Shown piece after piece: positions 44,018-52,585 of a stretch of DNA of 56,513 nucleotides. Positions within the stretch are counted from its first letter, which is position 1. Each line of letters opens with the position of its first letter. The position numbers were made by a program, and so were the translations under genes. The notes beneath the pieces are model-generated. The model worked only from the letters and a program-made list of their open reading frames with translations, ran no database searches and was not told where the DNA came from. Where the stretch lies: the NCBI RefSeq assembly GCF_014892515.1, contig NZ_JADBGR010000087.1:74430-130942 (forward strand), in the 5' to 3' direction. The stretch comes from Myceligenerans pegani (lineage in GTDB: Bacteria; Actinomycetota; Actinomycetes; Actinomycetales; Cellulomonadaceae).

Positions 44018-45835
44018 ATGAGCAGGAGATTCGTTCGTTCGTCGGCGGTTGCCGGCGCCCTGGCCGTGGTGCTCGCGAGCACCGTGGCCGCGAGCCCGGC
44101 CGGTGCCTCGGGCACCGGCTCGCCGCAGGAGCCGCCACGCGTGGCGACGTCGGTCGGGTACGGCGGGGCGGTCAGCTCGCTCGACCCGGTCGTCTCCGAG
44201 ATCGGCCTGAGGGTCCTGCGGCGAGGCGGCAACGCGACGGACGCCGCCGTCGCGATGGCGGCGGCCATCGGCGTGACCGACCCGTACAGCGCGGGGATCG
44301 GCGGCGGCGGGTTCTTCGTGCACTACGACGCCGCGACGGGCGAGGTCGAGACCATCGACGGGCGCGAGACGGCCCCGGCGGCGATGGAGCGCGACGCGTT
44401 CGTCGATCCGGAGACCGGCAGCCCGTACCCGTTCTACCCGGACCTGGTGACCGGCGGCGTCAGCGTCGGTGTCCCGGGAACCCCCGCGACGTGGGAGCGG
44501 GCGCTGGAGCGGTGGGGGACGACGACGCTCGCCCAGGCGCTGCATCCGGCGACGGTCGTGGCGGAGCGGGGCTTCGTCGTCGACCAGCTCTTCCACAACC
44601 AGACGGAGGCCAACCGCCAGCGCTTCGAGGCGTTCACCTCCTCGAGCGAGCTGTTCCTGCCGGGCGGCGAGGCGCCCGCGGTCGGGTCGGTGTTCCGCAA
44701 CCCGGACCTCGCCGCGACGTACCGGATGCTCGCCCGGGGCGGGATGGACGCGTTCTACGAGGGGCCGCTCGCGCAGGAGATCGCCGACGCCGTGCGGACG
44801 CCGCCCGTCGCGGAGGGTACCGAGCTGCCGACGCCGGCCGGGTCGATGACCGCCGAGGACCTCGCGTCGTACGAGGCCGTGGACCGGGAGCCGACGGTGA
44901 GCTCGTACCGCGGGTACGACGTCTACGGGATGGCGCCGCCGTCGTCGGGCGGGACCACGGTGGGCGAGGCGCTGAACATCCTGGAGCAGTTCGACCTGGC
45001 CGCCATGGACGACCCGGCCGCGCTGCACCACTACATCGAGGCGAGCGCGCTGGCGTACGCGGACCGCGCGGCCTACTCGGGCGACGGCGACTTCGTCGAC
45101 GTCCCCGTGGCCGGGCTGCTCGACGACGCCTTCGCACGGGAGCGGGCCTGCCTGATCGACCCGCAGGCCGCGGCGCCGAAGCCGGTGGCGGCCGGTGACG
45201 CCCGGTCGTACGACGGCGAGTGCGGCGAACCCGCCGCGCCGGCTCCCGAGCCCGAGGACACCGAGAGCACGTCGACCACCAACCTGACGGTGGCCGACCG
45301 CTGGGGCAACGTGGTCGAGTACACACTCACCATCGAGCAGATCGGCGGCTCGGGGATCGTGGTGCCCGGGCGCGGGTTCCTGCTCAACAACGAGCTCACG
45401 GACTTCAGCATCACCTACGACGCCGAAGACCCGAACCGGATCGAGCCGGGCAAGCGCCCGCGCTCGTCCATGTCGCCGACGATCGTCCTGGCCGACGGGG
45501 AGCCGGTGCTCGCGCTCGGGTCGCCCGGCGGATCGACCATCATCACCACGGTCCTGCAGATGCTGATCAACCGGATCGACCGGGGCATGACGATCCAGGA
45601 GGCGATCGCCGCGCCGCGCGCGACGCCGCGAAACGGGACCTGGACGGTGTCCGAGCAGGGGTTTATCGACAGCTACGGCGCCGACCTGAACGCGTACGGC
45701 CACAACCTGTGGCCGACCACGAACGTCGGCGCGGCCACCGCCATCGAGATCGGCCCGCGCGGCCGGCTCACCGCCGTGGCGGAGCCGACCCGCCTCGGCG
45801 GCGGATCGGCCCGGGTGGTGTGGCCGACGGAGTAG
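44018..45835 (+). CDS. ggt: Gamma-glutamyltransferase
   Basis: 605-residue secreted Ntn-hydrolase that cleaves or transfers the gamma-glutamyl group of glutathione and related peptides. A signal peptide (about 1-30) is followed by the large-subunit motifs GGNATDAAVAMA and GIGGGGFF. Self-cleavage gives the catalytic Thr at about 420 in the motif TTNLTVAD; most relatives have TTH at this point, so the His-to-Asn change is unusual. The small subunit has RPRSSMSPTI and LGSPGGSTIITTV, and the C-terminus is complete. A GAGGAGG site is 10 nt before the ATG. It follows the divergent TrmB/LuxR regulator by 223 bp, which may or may not control it. Confidence 0.93.
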   Translation: MSRRFVRSSAVAGALAVVLASTVAASPAGASGTGSPQEPPRVATSVGYGGAVSSLDPVVSEIGLRVLRRGGNATDAAVAMAAAIGVTDPYSAGIGGGGFFVHYDAATGEVETIDGRETAPAAMERDAFVDPETGSPYPFYPDLVTGGVSVGVPGTPATWERALERWGTTTLAQALHPATVVAERGFVVDQLFHNQTEANRQRFEAFTSSSELFLPGGEAPAVGSVFRNPDLAATYRMLARGGMDAFYEGPLAQEIADAVRTPPVAEGTELPTPAGSMTAEDLASYEAVDREPTVSSYRGYDVYGMAPPSSGGTTVGEALNILEQFDLAAMDDPAALHHYIEASALAYADRAAYSGDGDFVDVPVAGLLDDAFARERACLIDPQAAAPKPVAAGDARSYDGECGEPAAPAPEPEDTESTSTTNLTVADRWGNVVEYTLTIEQIGGSGIVVPGRGFLLNNELTDFSITYDAEDPNRIEPGKRPRSSMSPTIVLADGEPVLALGSPGGSTIITTVLQMLINRIDRGMTIQEAIAAPRATPRNGTWTVSEQGFIDSYGADLNAYGHNLWPTTNVGAATAIEIGPRGRLTAVAEPTRLGGGSARVVWPTE

Positions 45836-45868
45836 CGCTCACCGCGGCCGTGCGGCGACCGGTCGCGC

Positions 45869-45904
45869 GCGCCCCCGCCACCGGCTGTCCGGTGGCGGGG
45901 GCGC
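45869..45904. terminator. Bidirectional hairpin terminator
   Basis: A 16-bp perfect GC-rich stem with a CTGT loop, between the convergent ggt and acidic repeat genes. Both are 16-35 bp away, so it probably ends transcription from both sides. Confidence 0.7.
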
Positions 45905-45920
45905 GGGGAGCCGGGCCTCG

Positions 45921-46370
45921 TCAGTCGTCGGCCGAGTCGTCGGCCGAGTCGTTCGCCGAGTGGTCGTCCCCGTCGTCGTCGCGGTCGCCGGCGGAGTCGT
46001 CGTAGTTCGCGTCGTTGGGCGAGTCCGCCGACCGGGCGGAGCCCGCCGTGTCGCGGGCCGACTCGTTGGGGGAGTCCGCCGACTCCGGCGACGGATCGTA
46101 GTTGGCGTCACCCGGCGAGTCCGCCGAGCGGGCGGAGCCCGCCGTGTCCCGCGCGGACTCGTCGGGGGAGTCCGCCGACTCGGGCGAGTCGTCCGCGGGT
46201 GCGGCGGCACCGCCGTCGGCCGGCGTCCCGCCGGACAGGGCGACGGCGGCGGCCGACTCGGCACGGGGGACGGGGTCGTTCAGCGCGACGGCGGTGCCCG
46301 TGCCGGCGATTGTCATCACGGCGGCCGTCCCGATGACGGCCCAGCGCTTCTTCCCGGTCGAAGGATTCAT
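45921..46370 (-). CDS. Acidic, low-complexity membrane-anchored or secreted repeat protein
   Basis: 149 residues: a Lys/Arg N-terminus with a hydrophobic helix (about 10-30), then a long disordered region rich in Ser, Asp, Ala and Pro. Two 32-residue repeats fill 62-125 (SPESADSPDESARDTAGSAR is the start of one), followed by an Asp-rich end. No known domain; it may bind metal ions or act as a spacer at the cell surface. It lies 133 bp after the stop of the response regulator at 46504-47169, on the same strand. The GGAGG site is 8 nt before the ATG. The two-component system may control it. Confidence 0.8.
   Translation of the reverse strand: MNPSTGKKRWAVIGTAAVMTIAGTGTAVALNDPVPRAESAAAVALSGGTPADGGAAAPADDSPESADSPDESARDTAGSARSADSPGDANYDPSPESADSPNESARDTAGSARSADSPNDANYDDSAGDRDDDGDDHSANDSADDSADD
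45996..46187 (-). repeat. Two tandem 96-bp coding repeats
   Basis: The units 46092-46187 and 45996-46091 encode 32 residues each that differ at only three positions. They fall in the acidic protein gene. Confidence 0.8.
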
Positions 46371-46503
46371 GAGGGTGACCTCCCGGTGTCGTGGCACCCC
46401 CGTCGGGTACCTCGTGCCCACGAGTCTGTGCTGCCCGGATGAGGTGCCGAGGAGACCAGGATGAGACGATTCCCATGATTCTCCGGTGCCTCCCCGGGAG
46501 CCC

Positions 46504-47169
46504 TCAGCCCCGGAACCGGTAGCCCGCGCCGCGGATCGTCTCGATCCGGTCCGCGCCCAGCTTCTTGCGCAGGTACCGCACGTACACGTCCACCACGTTG
46601 GACCCGGGGTCGAAGTCGTAGCCCCACACCCGCGACAGGAGCTGCTCACGGGACAGCACCTGGCCCGGATGGCTCAGGAACACCTCGGCGAGCGCGAACT
46701 CCCGCGCCGACAACTCCGTCTCGCGCCCGTCCACGCTCACGGTGCGGGCCCGCAGGTCGAGCCCGACCCCGCCGTGCTCCAGCCGGTCCGGCGGCGCGGT
46801 CTCCGCCGTCGCGCGACGCAGCCGGAGGCGGATCCGGGCGAGCAGCTCGTCGAACCCGAACGGCTTGGACATGTAGTCGTCGGCGCCGCCCTCCAGCCCT
46901 GCGACCCGGTCCGAGAGCGAGTCCCGCGCGGTGAGGATGACGACCGGCAACGTCGAGCCGACGTCGCGCAGCCGCTGCAGCACCGTGAACCCGTCGAGCA
47001 CGGGCAGGCCGATGTCCAGCACCATGAGGTCGTAGCCGCCCGACATGGCGTGCGCGAGCGCCGAGGCGCCGTCGGGCACGACCGTGGGCTGGAACCCGTG
47101 CGCCGTGAGTCCCTTGCGCACGAACTGCGCGATGCGCTCCTCGTCCTCCGCGATCAGGATCTGGTTCAT
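46504..47169 (-). CDS. OmpR-family response regulator
   Basis: 221-residue response regulator. The receiver has the acidic pair AEDEE, the phospho-Asp in LMVLDIGLP and the Lys in YMSKPFG. The C-terminal winged helix is of the OmpR/PhoB type (LSAREFALAEVFLSHPGQVL, YVRYLRKKLG, IETIRGAGYRFRG). The ATG overlaps the stop of the kinase at 47166-48635, its partner. The acidic repeat protein downstream is a possible target. Confidence 0.94.
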   Translation of the reverse strand: MNQILIAEDEERIAQFVRKGLTAHGFQPTVVPDGASALAHAMSGGYDLMVLDIGLPVLDGFTVLQRLRDVGSTLPVVILTARDSLSDRVAGLEGGADDYMSKPFGFDELLARIRLRLRRATAETAPPDRLEHGGVGLDLRARTVSVDGRETELSAREFALAEVFLSHPGQVLSREQLLSRVWGYDFDPGSNVVDVYVRYLRKKLGADRIETIRGAGYRFRG

Positions 47170-48635
47170 CCCGCCTCCTCGCTCACCGTGTCCCTGGGCC
47201 CCTGCGGACCGCCGCCGTCCGCCGGCCACGTCATCACGAAACGCGCCCCTCCGCCGTCGGCCCGCTCCACCGTCACGTCCCCGCCGTGCCCCTGCGCGAT
47301 CGCGCGCACGATCGCGAGCCCCAGGCCGGACCCCGGGATCCCGCCCGTCGTGCTGCCCCGCGCGAACCGGTCGAAGATGCGGTCCGCCTCCTCCGGCGGC
47401 ACGCCCGGCCCGGTGTCCCGGACCCAGAGCCGCGCCCGGCGCCCGGACGGGCCGTCGAACACCTCCGTGCCGATCCCCACCTCGTCCTCGGCCCCCGTGA
47501 ACTTCACCGCGTTGTCCGCGAGCTGCAGTGCGGCCTGGGTCAGCCGGTGCGCGTCGGCGACGACGTCGGCGTCGGCGCGGGCGTCGACCACCCAGCGGCG
47601 CGGGCCCAGGGCCAGCGCCTTGTCGTGCACGTCGTCCGTGAACCGGCCCAGGTCCACGGGCGCCGGGGTGATGAAGTCGGACCGCTCGGACTTCGCGAGC
47701 AGCACGAGCTCCTCGACGATCTGCCCCATCCGGGACGTCTCGTCGAGCAGCAGCTCCCGGGTCTCCCGCACGTCCGCCGGATCGTCCGGGTCGAGCACCT
47801 CCAGGTGCCCGCGCAGCACCGTCAGCGGCGTCCGGAGCTCGTGCCCGGCGTCGTCCAGGAACTGCCGCTGCGTCTCGATGGCGGTCGACAGCCGGTCGAG
47901 CATGGTGTTGAAGGCGCCGGCGAGATCGCCGAGGTCGTCGTCGGTGGCGACGGCCGCCCGCTCGGAGAGGTCGGTCTCGGTCACCCGGGCGGCCGTGGCG
48001 CCGAGCTGCCGCAGGGGCCCGAGCAGGCGGCTCACCACGAACCACGCGAACAGCCCCAGCAGGACCAGTGCCACGGAACAGACGACGGTGTAGGTGCGCA
48101 TGACGTCCGTCTCGGGCGCGAGCGCCCGGTCGAGGGCCGCCGCCATGACGTAGGCGCCCACCTCACCGCGGTCCGCGACCGTCACGGGGACGACGACGAA
48201 CCACACGCGCCCCACCTCCGTGTCGATCTCGCGCTGGAACGTCCGGTCCGACGCCGGCGTCAGGCCAGCCACGACCTCCCGGACCACCGGGTGCTCGGCC
48301 ACCATCCCGCCCAGCGCGGGCGGGTTCGACTGCTGGTACGCGCCGTCCAGGTAGCTGACGAACGCCTCGTTCGTGCCCGGCACGTTGCGCTCCATCGCCA
48401 CGCTCATCAGCCGCCCGGCGCCGCGGAACTCCGCGCCGGTGGCCGGGTCCACGCCCGTGTCCGCCAACTGCCGGAGCTCCGCGTACTCCTGGTCGAAGTC
48501 CTCGGAGATGTCGTCGACGATCCGCTGGGTCTGGATGGCGTGGGTGAGCAGGCCCGCGCCGAGCAGGCCCAGCGCGGTCACCGCCACGACCACCGACACC
48601 ACCTTGGCCCGCACCGAGGGCCGGCGAAAGCTCAC
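47166..48635 (-). CDS. Sensor histidine kinase (OmpR partner)
   Basis: 489-residue membrane kinase with two helices (about 9-30 and 185-207) enclosing an outer sensor domain of about 150 residues. HAMP (about 208-260), HisKA with the phospho-His in DDAGHELRTPLT, and HATPase with N-box (ALQLADNAVKFTG), G1 (VRDTGPGVP), F- and G2-boxes (GSGLGLAIV) complete a classic kinase. The start is GTG at 48635, which overlaps the stop of the upstream phosphotransferase-like gene. The frame is open far upstream but that part is a shadow. Confidence 0.92.
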   Translation of the reverse strand: MSFRRPSVRAKVVSVVVAVTALGLLGAGLLTHAIQTQRIVDDISEDFDQEYAELRQLADTGVDPATGAEFRGAGRLMSVAMERNVPGTNEAFVSYLDGAYQQSNPPALGGMVAEHPVVREVVAGLTPASDRTFQREIDTEVGRVWFVVVPVTVADRGEVGAYVMAAALDRALAPETDVMRTYTVVCSVALVLLGLFAWFVVSRLLGPLRQLGATAARVTETDLSERAAVATDDDLGDLAGAFNTMLDRLSTAIETQRQFLDDAGHELRTPLTVLRGHLEVLDPDDPADVRETRELLLDETSRMGQIVEELVLLAKSERSDFITPAPVDLGRFTDDVHDKALALGPRRWVVDARADADVVADAHRLTQAALQLADNAVKFTGAEDEVGIGTEVFDGPSGRRARLWVRDTGPGVPPEEADRIFDRFARGSTTGGIPGSGLGLAIVRAIAQGHGGDVTVERADGGGARFVMTWPADGGGPQGPRDTVSEEAG

Positions 48636-49885
48636 GCCGCGCCTGCGCCGGGCAGCGGGCACCGGGTCCCGTCGAGCCACCCGGCGACGGCGTCCAGACG
48701 ACGCGACGTGGCGGCCTGCCACTCGCGCTCCTGGACCCGGTGCGGGCCCGTGGCCAGCGACAGCAGGACACCTGCGACGCGCGTGGACAGGTCTCGCGCG
48801 TCCACGCCCCGGCCTCCGGGCGCGGCCACGAATCCCGCCGCGTAGTCCGCCGCCAGCCGGCGCATCCGCGCCCCCCGGGCCGCCCGCCCCGGATCGGTAC
48901 CACCCCCGAGGGAGAGCACGTCGAGGTGCGCGACCAGGCACGCGAGATCGTCCGCACGATGGCCCGGGCCGGCCGAGTCGACGTCGAGCAGCCCGGTGAC
49001 GCGGTCGCCCGTGAGCATGATCTGTGCCTCGTACAGGTCGCCGTGCGTCGGGTCCGTCCCCGTGCCGCGCTCGGCCAGGCGCTCGCGGATCGCCCCGGCG
49101 AGATCGGCGGCGCGGCCGGCCTCGGCGGGCAGTGCCGCGCCGATCATGGCGGCGTAGTGCCTGGCCGACTCGCTCCACGCCGGACGACGAGGCAGGTCGC
49201 ACACGTCGGCGGGCAGGCGATCGAGCAGGTCCAGCAGATCCTGCGGCGACGGGACGGCCTTCCCGTCCCGGACCGCGGCGCGCATCTCGGTCCCGTGCAG
49301 CGGGGACAGCACCAGCAGGCCGTCGTCGGACCAGCCGAGGGGACGGGGGACGGGCAGCCCGGCGTCCGACAGCAACGCGTGCCGCCGGTGCAGGCCCTCG
49401 ACCCTGCGTGGACGCAGCACCTTGAGGAACATCCGCGCCGACGCCGACCTGGCCTCGATCACCGCGCGGCGCGTCGGCCGGTAGGCCCGGACCGCGAGCT
49501 CAGGAGCTGCCCGTCCGTCCGGATCCACGCCGAGGTCCGCCAGCAGCTCCTCGACCCCCTCCCGATCGAACGCGCGCGGCAGCGCCGGCAGCCCGGGATC
49601 ATCCGGGAACCGCCAGACGGCGACGGTCGTGTCGCCGTCGGACAGCGTGACCACGCCGGGCCCGCCGCCGTCACGGGTGCGGCCCACGCTCGCGCCGAGC
49701 GTCTCCGAGCGCGTCGCCCCGTTCCGGCGGACGGTCGCCCGGTACGCCACCGTCGTCGCCGCGCCCGGACGATGGTCCACCTGACGCACCCGCCAGTCCA
49801 CGAGCTCGCCGCCGGACGCCGCCACCGCGGCGCCCAGCAGCTCCGCGGCGGCGTCGCCGGTCAGGAGATCGAGGGACGCGTCCAT
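48632..49885 (-). CDS. Aminoglycoside-phosphotransferase-like kinase
   Basis: 417-residue protein of the APH/choline-kinase-like fold. An N-terminal part of about 150 residues is followed by the kinase core: Lys in MFLKVLRP, the catalytic loop THGDLYEAQ near 281-289 (the usual Asn is Gln), and the metal-binding Asp in LLDVDSAGPG near 300. Members phosphorylate antibiotics, sugars or other small molecules; nothing here singles out a substrate. Its stop overlaps the start of the sensor kinase (GTGA), so it is made in the same operon as the two-component system, which is unusual. Confidence 0.82.
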   Translation of the reverse strand: MDASLDLLTGDAAAELLGAAVAASGGELVDWRVRQVDHRPGAATTVAYRATVRRNGATRSETLGASVGRTRDGGGPGVVTLSDGDTTVAVWRFPDDPGLPALPRAFDREGVEELLADLGVDPDGRAAPELAVRAYRPTRRAVIEARSASARMFLKVLRPRRVEGLHRRHALLSDAGLPVPRPLGWSDDGLLVLSPLHGTEMRAAVRDGKAVPSPQDLLDLLDRLPADVCDLPRRPAWSESARHYAAMIGAALPAEAGRAADLAGAIRERLAERGTGTDPTHGDLYEAQIMLTGDRVTGLLDVDSAGPGHRADDLACLVAHLDVLSLGGGTDPGRAARGARMRRLAADYAAGFVAAPGGRGVDARDLSTRVAGVLLSLATGPHRVQEREWQAATSRRLDAVAGWLDGTRCPLPGAGAA

Positions 49886-49970
49886 CCCGTCATACTTGCA
49901 GCAGGAAGCCGCGGGGACCCGCCGATACGGATGAGAATCCTCTCACCGTCGGCCGGTCGCCGTGGCCCGG

Positions 49971-50819
49971 TCACCGTCGCCCGTCGGCGGCGACCTCCCG
50001 GCGGCCGAACGCCGCCAGTCCGACCGCCGCCCACTCGCGCCAGGTGGACAGCCGGCCGGCGTAGATCTCCTCGATCTCCCCGAGGGTGTGCCCGACGACG
50101 ATCCGCAGGGGCGGGTTCTCGGCGTCGGCCACCGCGAGGATCGCCTCCTTGGTGGCCTCCGGCTCCCCGAGGACCCACTCGTGGGCCGTGGCGGCGCGGA
50201 CGTCGTCGTAGGCGGGCAGCGGGTCGCTCACGCGCAGGCTCCTGCTGCCGGCGAACTCCGTGGCGTAGGGGCCGGGCTCCAGCATCGTCACGTGGATCCC
50301 GAACGACGCCACCTCCTGCGCGAGCGACTCGGACAACCCCTCGACGGCCCACTTGGACGCGTGATAGGCGCCGATCCCCGGGTAGGCGCGCACGCCGCCC
50401 TCGCTCGTGACCTGCACGACGTGCCCGGACCCCTGGGCCCGCAGCACGGGCAGCACCGCCTGGGTGACCCACAGCGTCCCGAAGAAGTTCGTCTCCAGCT
50501 CGGCGCGCACCTCGGCCTCGGTGAGCTCCTCCACCATGCCGAACTGGCCGTACCCGGCATTGTTCACCACGACGTCGAGACGCCCGAACCGCTCGACGGC
50601 GCGGCTCACCGCCTCGGACACCGCCGCGCGGTCGGTGACGTCGAGACGGAGCGGCAGGACCGCCTCGCCGAACCGGTCGGCGAGCGGGGCCAGCGCGGCC
50701 ACGTCGCGCGCGGTGGCGGCGACGCGGTCGCCGCGGTCGAGCGCGGCCTCGGCCCAGAGGCGGCCGAAGCCCCGGGACGCGCCGGTGATGAACCAGGCCT
50801 TGGGCTGGGTGGTGGTCAT
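49971..50819 (-). CDS. Short-chain dehydrogenase/reductase
   Basis: 282-residue classical-type SDR. The nucleotide-binding motif is TGASRGFG (about 13-20), NNAG follows near 86, and the catalytic Ser, Tyr and Lys are present (VTSEGG, then YHASK). The Arg after TGASRGFGR and the Asp-less strand end suggest NADP(H). Substrate unknown. It is divergent from the LysR gene at 50942, which probably regulates it. Confidence 0.92.
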   Translation of the reverse strand: MTTTQPKAWFITGASRGFGRLWAEAALDRGDRVAATARDVAALAPLADRFGEAVLPLRLDVTDRAAVSEAVSRAVERFGRLDVVVNNAGYGQFGMVEELTEAEVRAELETNFFGTLWVTQAVLPVLRAQGSGHVVQVTSEGGVRAYPGIGAYHASKWAVEGLSESLAQEVASFGIHVTMLEPGPYATEFAGSRSLRVSDPLPAYDDVRAATAHEWVLGEPEATKEAILAVADAENPPLRIVVGHTLGEIEEIYAGRLSTWREWAAVGLAAFGRREVAADGRR

Positions 50820-50909
50820 CGTGGATTCCTCACGGTTGCGTGGTGTCCTTGCCCCTCCATCGTGCGGGCCCGCGAGGCATTCCACCAGCGACTCCTCAGC
50901 ACAGAAGAC

Positions 50910-50919
50910 ATGCGCGCAT
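50910..50919. promoter_or_regulatory. Palindrome in SDR/LysR divergent promoter
   Basis: ATGCGCGCAT, a perfect 10-bp palindrome followed by CGCATGG, in the 122-bp region between the divergent SDR and LysR starts. It may be the LysR binding site. Confidence 0.35.
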
Positions 50920-50941
50920 CGCATGGCTCAGGATGGGGACC

Positions 50942-51883
50942 ATGGCAGAGCTCACCGTCACCGCACTCCGCGTCGTGCACGCCGTCGCCGGCACCGGGTC
51001 CTTCACCGCGGCCGCCGAACTGCTCGGGTACACGCAGTCGGCCGTCTCCCGGCAGGTCGCCGCCGCGGAATCGGCGACCAGGGCGGCACTGTTCGTGCGC
51101 GGCGCTCGCGGGGTCGTCCCGACGCCCGCGGGCGAGGCCGTCGCGCGACGCGCGGGGACCGTGCTCGCGGAGATCGACGCCGTCGACCGCGACCTGGCGC
51201 GGCTGGCGGACCGGCTCGCGGGACGGGTCACGCTCGGCGCCTTCCCGACGGCGATGTGGGCGCTGGTCCCGCGAGCGGTCGCGGGTCTGCGCGGCGAGCA
51301 TCCGGGCCTGCGGGTCGAGCTGCGGGAGGCGTCGACGCCGGCGCTGCTGCGCCAGCTGCGCGCCGGGAGGATCGACGTCGCCGTCCTCGCCGTCGGGCCG
51401 GACCTACCCGCCTACGACCTGGGCGACCTGACCACCACCCACCTGGTCACCGGCTCCGGCGTCCTGGCCGTGCCGCGGGGCCATCCGTTCGCCGGCCGTG
51501 CGTCCGTGCGGGTCGAGGAGCTGGCGACCGAGGACTGGGTCGCGGGCGAGGGGCTGCGTGGCGATCCCCAGTTCGGCGCCTGGCCCACCCTGCCCGAGCC
51601 GCGGATCGCCCACCGTGCCCGGGACTGGCACGCGCGGCTCGGCCTCGTCGCGGCCAGGCTCGGGATCACGACGATCCCCGAGCTCGCCGTGCCCGGCCTG
51701 CCGCCGGACGTCGTGGCGGTGGGCGTCGTCGACACGGCCTGGCAGGGGAGGACCGCCGTCGCCGCCACCCGCGCGGTGCCGAGCCCCGGCAAGAGGGCCG
51801 GTACGGGGGCCGTCACGGCGGCCCTGCGCCGGACCGCCCTCGACCTCACGCGGGCGCCCGTGTCGGGTGACGAGGCCCCGTGA
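50942..51883 (+). CDS. LysR-family transcriptional regulator
   Basis: 313-residue LysR-type regulator with an N-terminal HTH (VTALRVVHAVAGTGSFTAAA, QSAVSRQVAAAE) and a substrate-binding domain from about residue 95. It is divergent from the SDR at 49971-50819 and is likely its regulator. Two ATGs, 50933 and 50942, are in frame; the second gives the usual N-terminus. The C-terminal end (LPPDVVAVGVVD ... GAVTAALRRTALDL) is closely matched by a gene fragment at 55033-55206. Confidence 0.9.
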   Translation: MAELTVTALRVVHAVAGTGSFTAAAELLGYTQSAVSRQVAAAESATRAALFVRGARGVVPTPAGEAVARRAGTVLAEIDAVDRDLARLADRLAGRVTLGAFPTAMWALVPRAVAGLRGEHPGLRVELREASTPALLRQLRAGRIDVAVLAVGPDLPAYDLGDLTTTHLVTGSGVLAVPRGHPFAGRASVRVEELATEDWVAGEGLRGDPQFGAWPTLPEPRIAHRARDWHARLGLVAARLGITTIPELAVPGLPPDVVAVGVVDTAWQGRTAVAATRAVPSPGKRAGTGAVTAALRRTALDLTRAPVSGDEAP

Positions 51884-51901
51884 CCGCCGGTGCCGCGCAG
51901 G

Positions 51902-52585
51902 TCAGGGCACCGGGACGGTCTGGCCGTCCATGATCATCCGGCCGGCGCGCACCTTCGCGTCGCCGACGTCGACCTGCCACAGCTCCGCGAGCCGCTTCGC
52001 GTCCTCGAACGTGTACCCCGCATCGGAGAACGCGACGGCTGCTCTCACCTCGGGCTCGCCGGACGAGTTCGGCGCCACCGGAACGGTCTCGCCGTCGACG
52101 ATCATCTGGCCGGCACGCGCCTTGGCGGACGTCGCGTCGGTGCGCCAGAGGTCGGCGAGCGCGGCGACGTCGTCCCCGGTGTACCCGGCGTCCCAGAACG
52201 CCTCGTACTGCTCGCGGGTGTAGCCCGGAGGCATCGCGGACCAGTCGACGCCGACCGCGTGCGCCGCCTCCTCGACCGCCTTCGCGAAGCCGGTGTACGG
52301 GTTGGCCGCCGCGGCGGCGCCTGCACCCAGCACGCCCGCGGCCGACGCGACGACGCCGGCGATCGTTGCGGTGCTCGCGCGCCGGACGAGGGACGGCCCT
52401 GACCCGTCCCTCGCCCCGGCCGCCGCGATCAGGTGCGCGGTGATCCGCTCGGTGGCGGCCGCCACGTCCTCCTCGGCAGGATCGCGCGACCGCAGGGCCG
52501 CGGCGATGCGCTCGGCGAGATCGTCGTGCCCGGGGCCACCGTCTGATCCGGGTACCGGGGCTCGAGCGGGACGGTGCTCGTTCAT
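51902..52585 (-). CDS. Membrane-anchored repeat protein in anti-sigma position
   Basis: 227 residues. About 70 cytosolic residues (with LAERIAAALRSRDPAEE) precede one membrane helix (about 74-94), and an outer region carries two copies of a new repeat: 119-171 (MPPGYTREQYEAFWDAGYTG, ending RAGQMIVDGETVPVAP) and 182-227 (SDAGYTFEDA, ending RAGRMIMDGQTVPVP). The start overlaps the stop of the ECF sigma factor (ATGA). Sigma-adjacent, single-helix proteins with a cytosolic domain are often anti-sigma factors, though no ZAS zinc motif is seen. The same repeats occur in the secreted protein at 54283-54825. Confidence 0.75.
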   Translation of the reverse strand: MNEHRPARAPVPGSDGGPGHDDLAERIAAALRSRDPAEEDVAAATERITAHLIAAAGARDGSGPSLVRRASTATIAGVVASAAGVLGAGAAAAANPYTGFAKAVEEAAHAVGVDWSAMPPGYTREQYEAFWDAGYTGDDVAALADLWRTDATSAKARAGQMIVDGETVPVAPNSSGEPEVRAAVAFSDAGYTFEDAKRLAELWQVDVGDAKVRAGRMIMDGQTVPVP

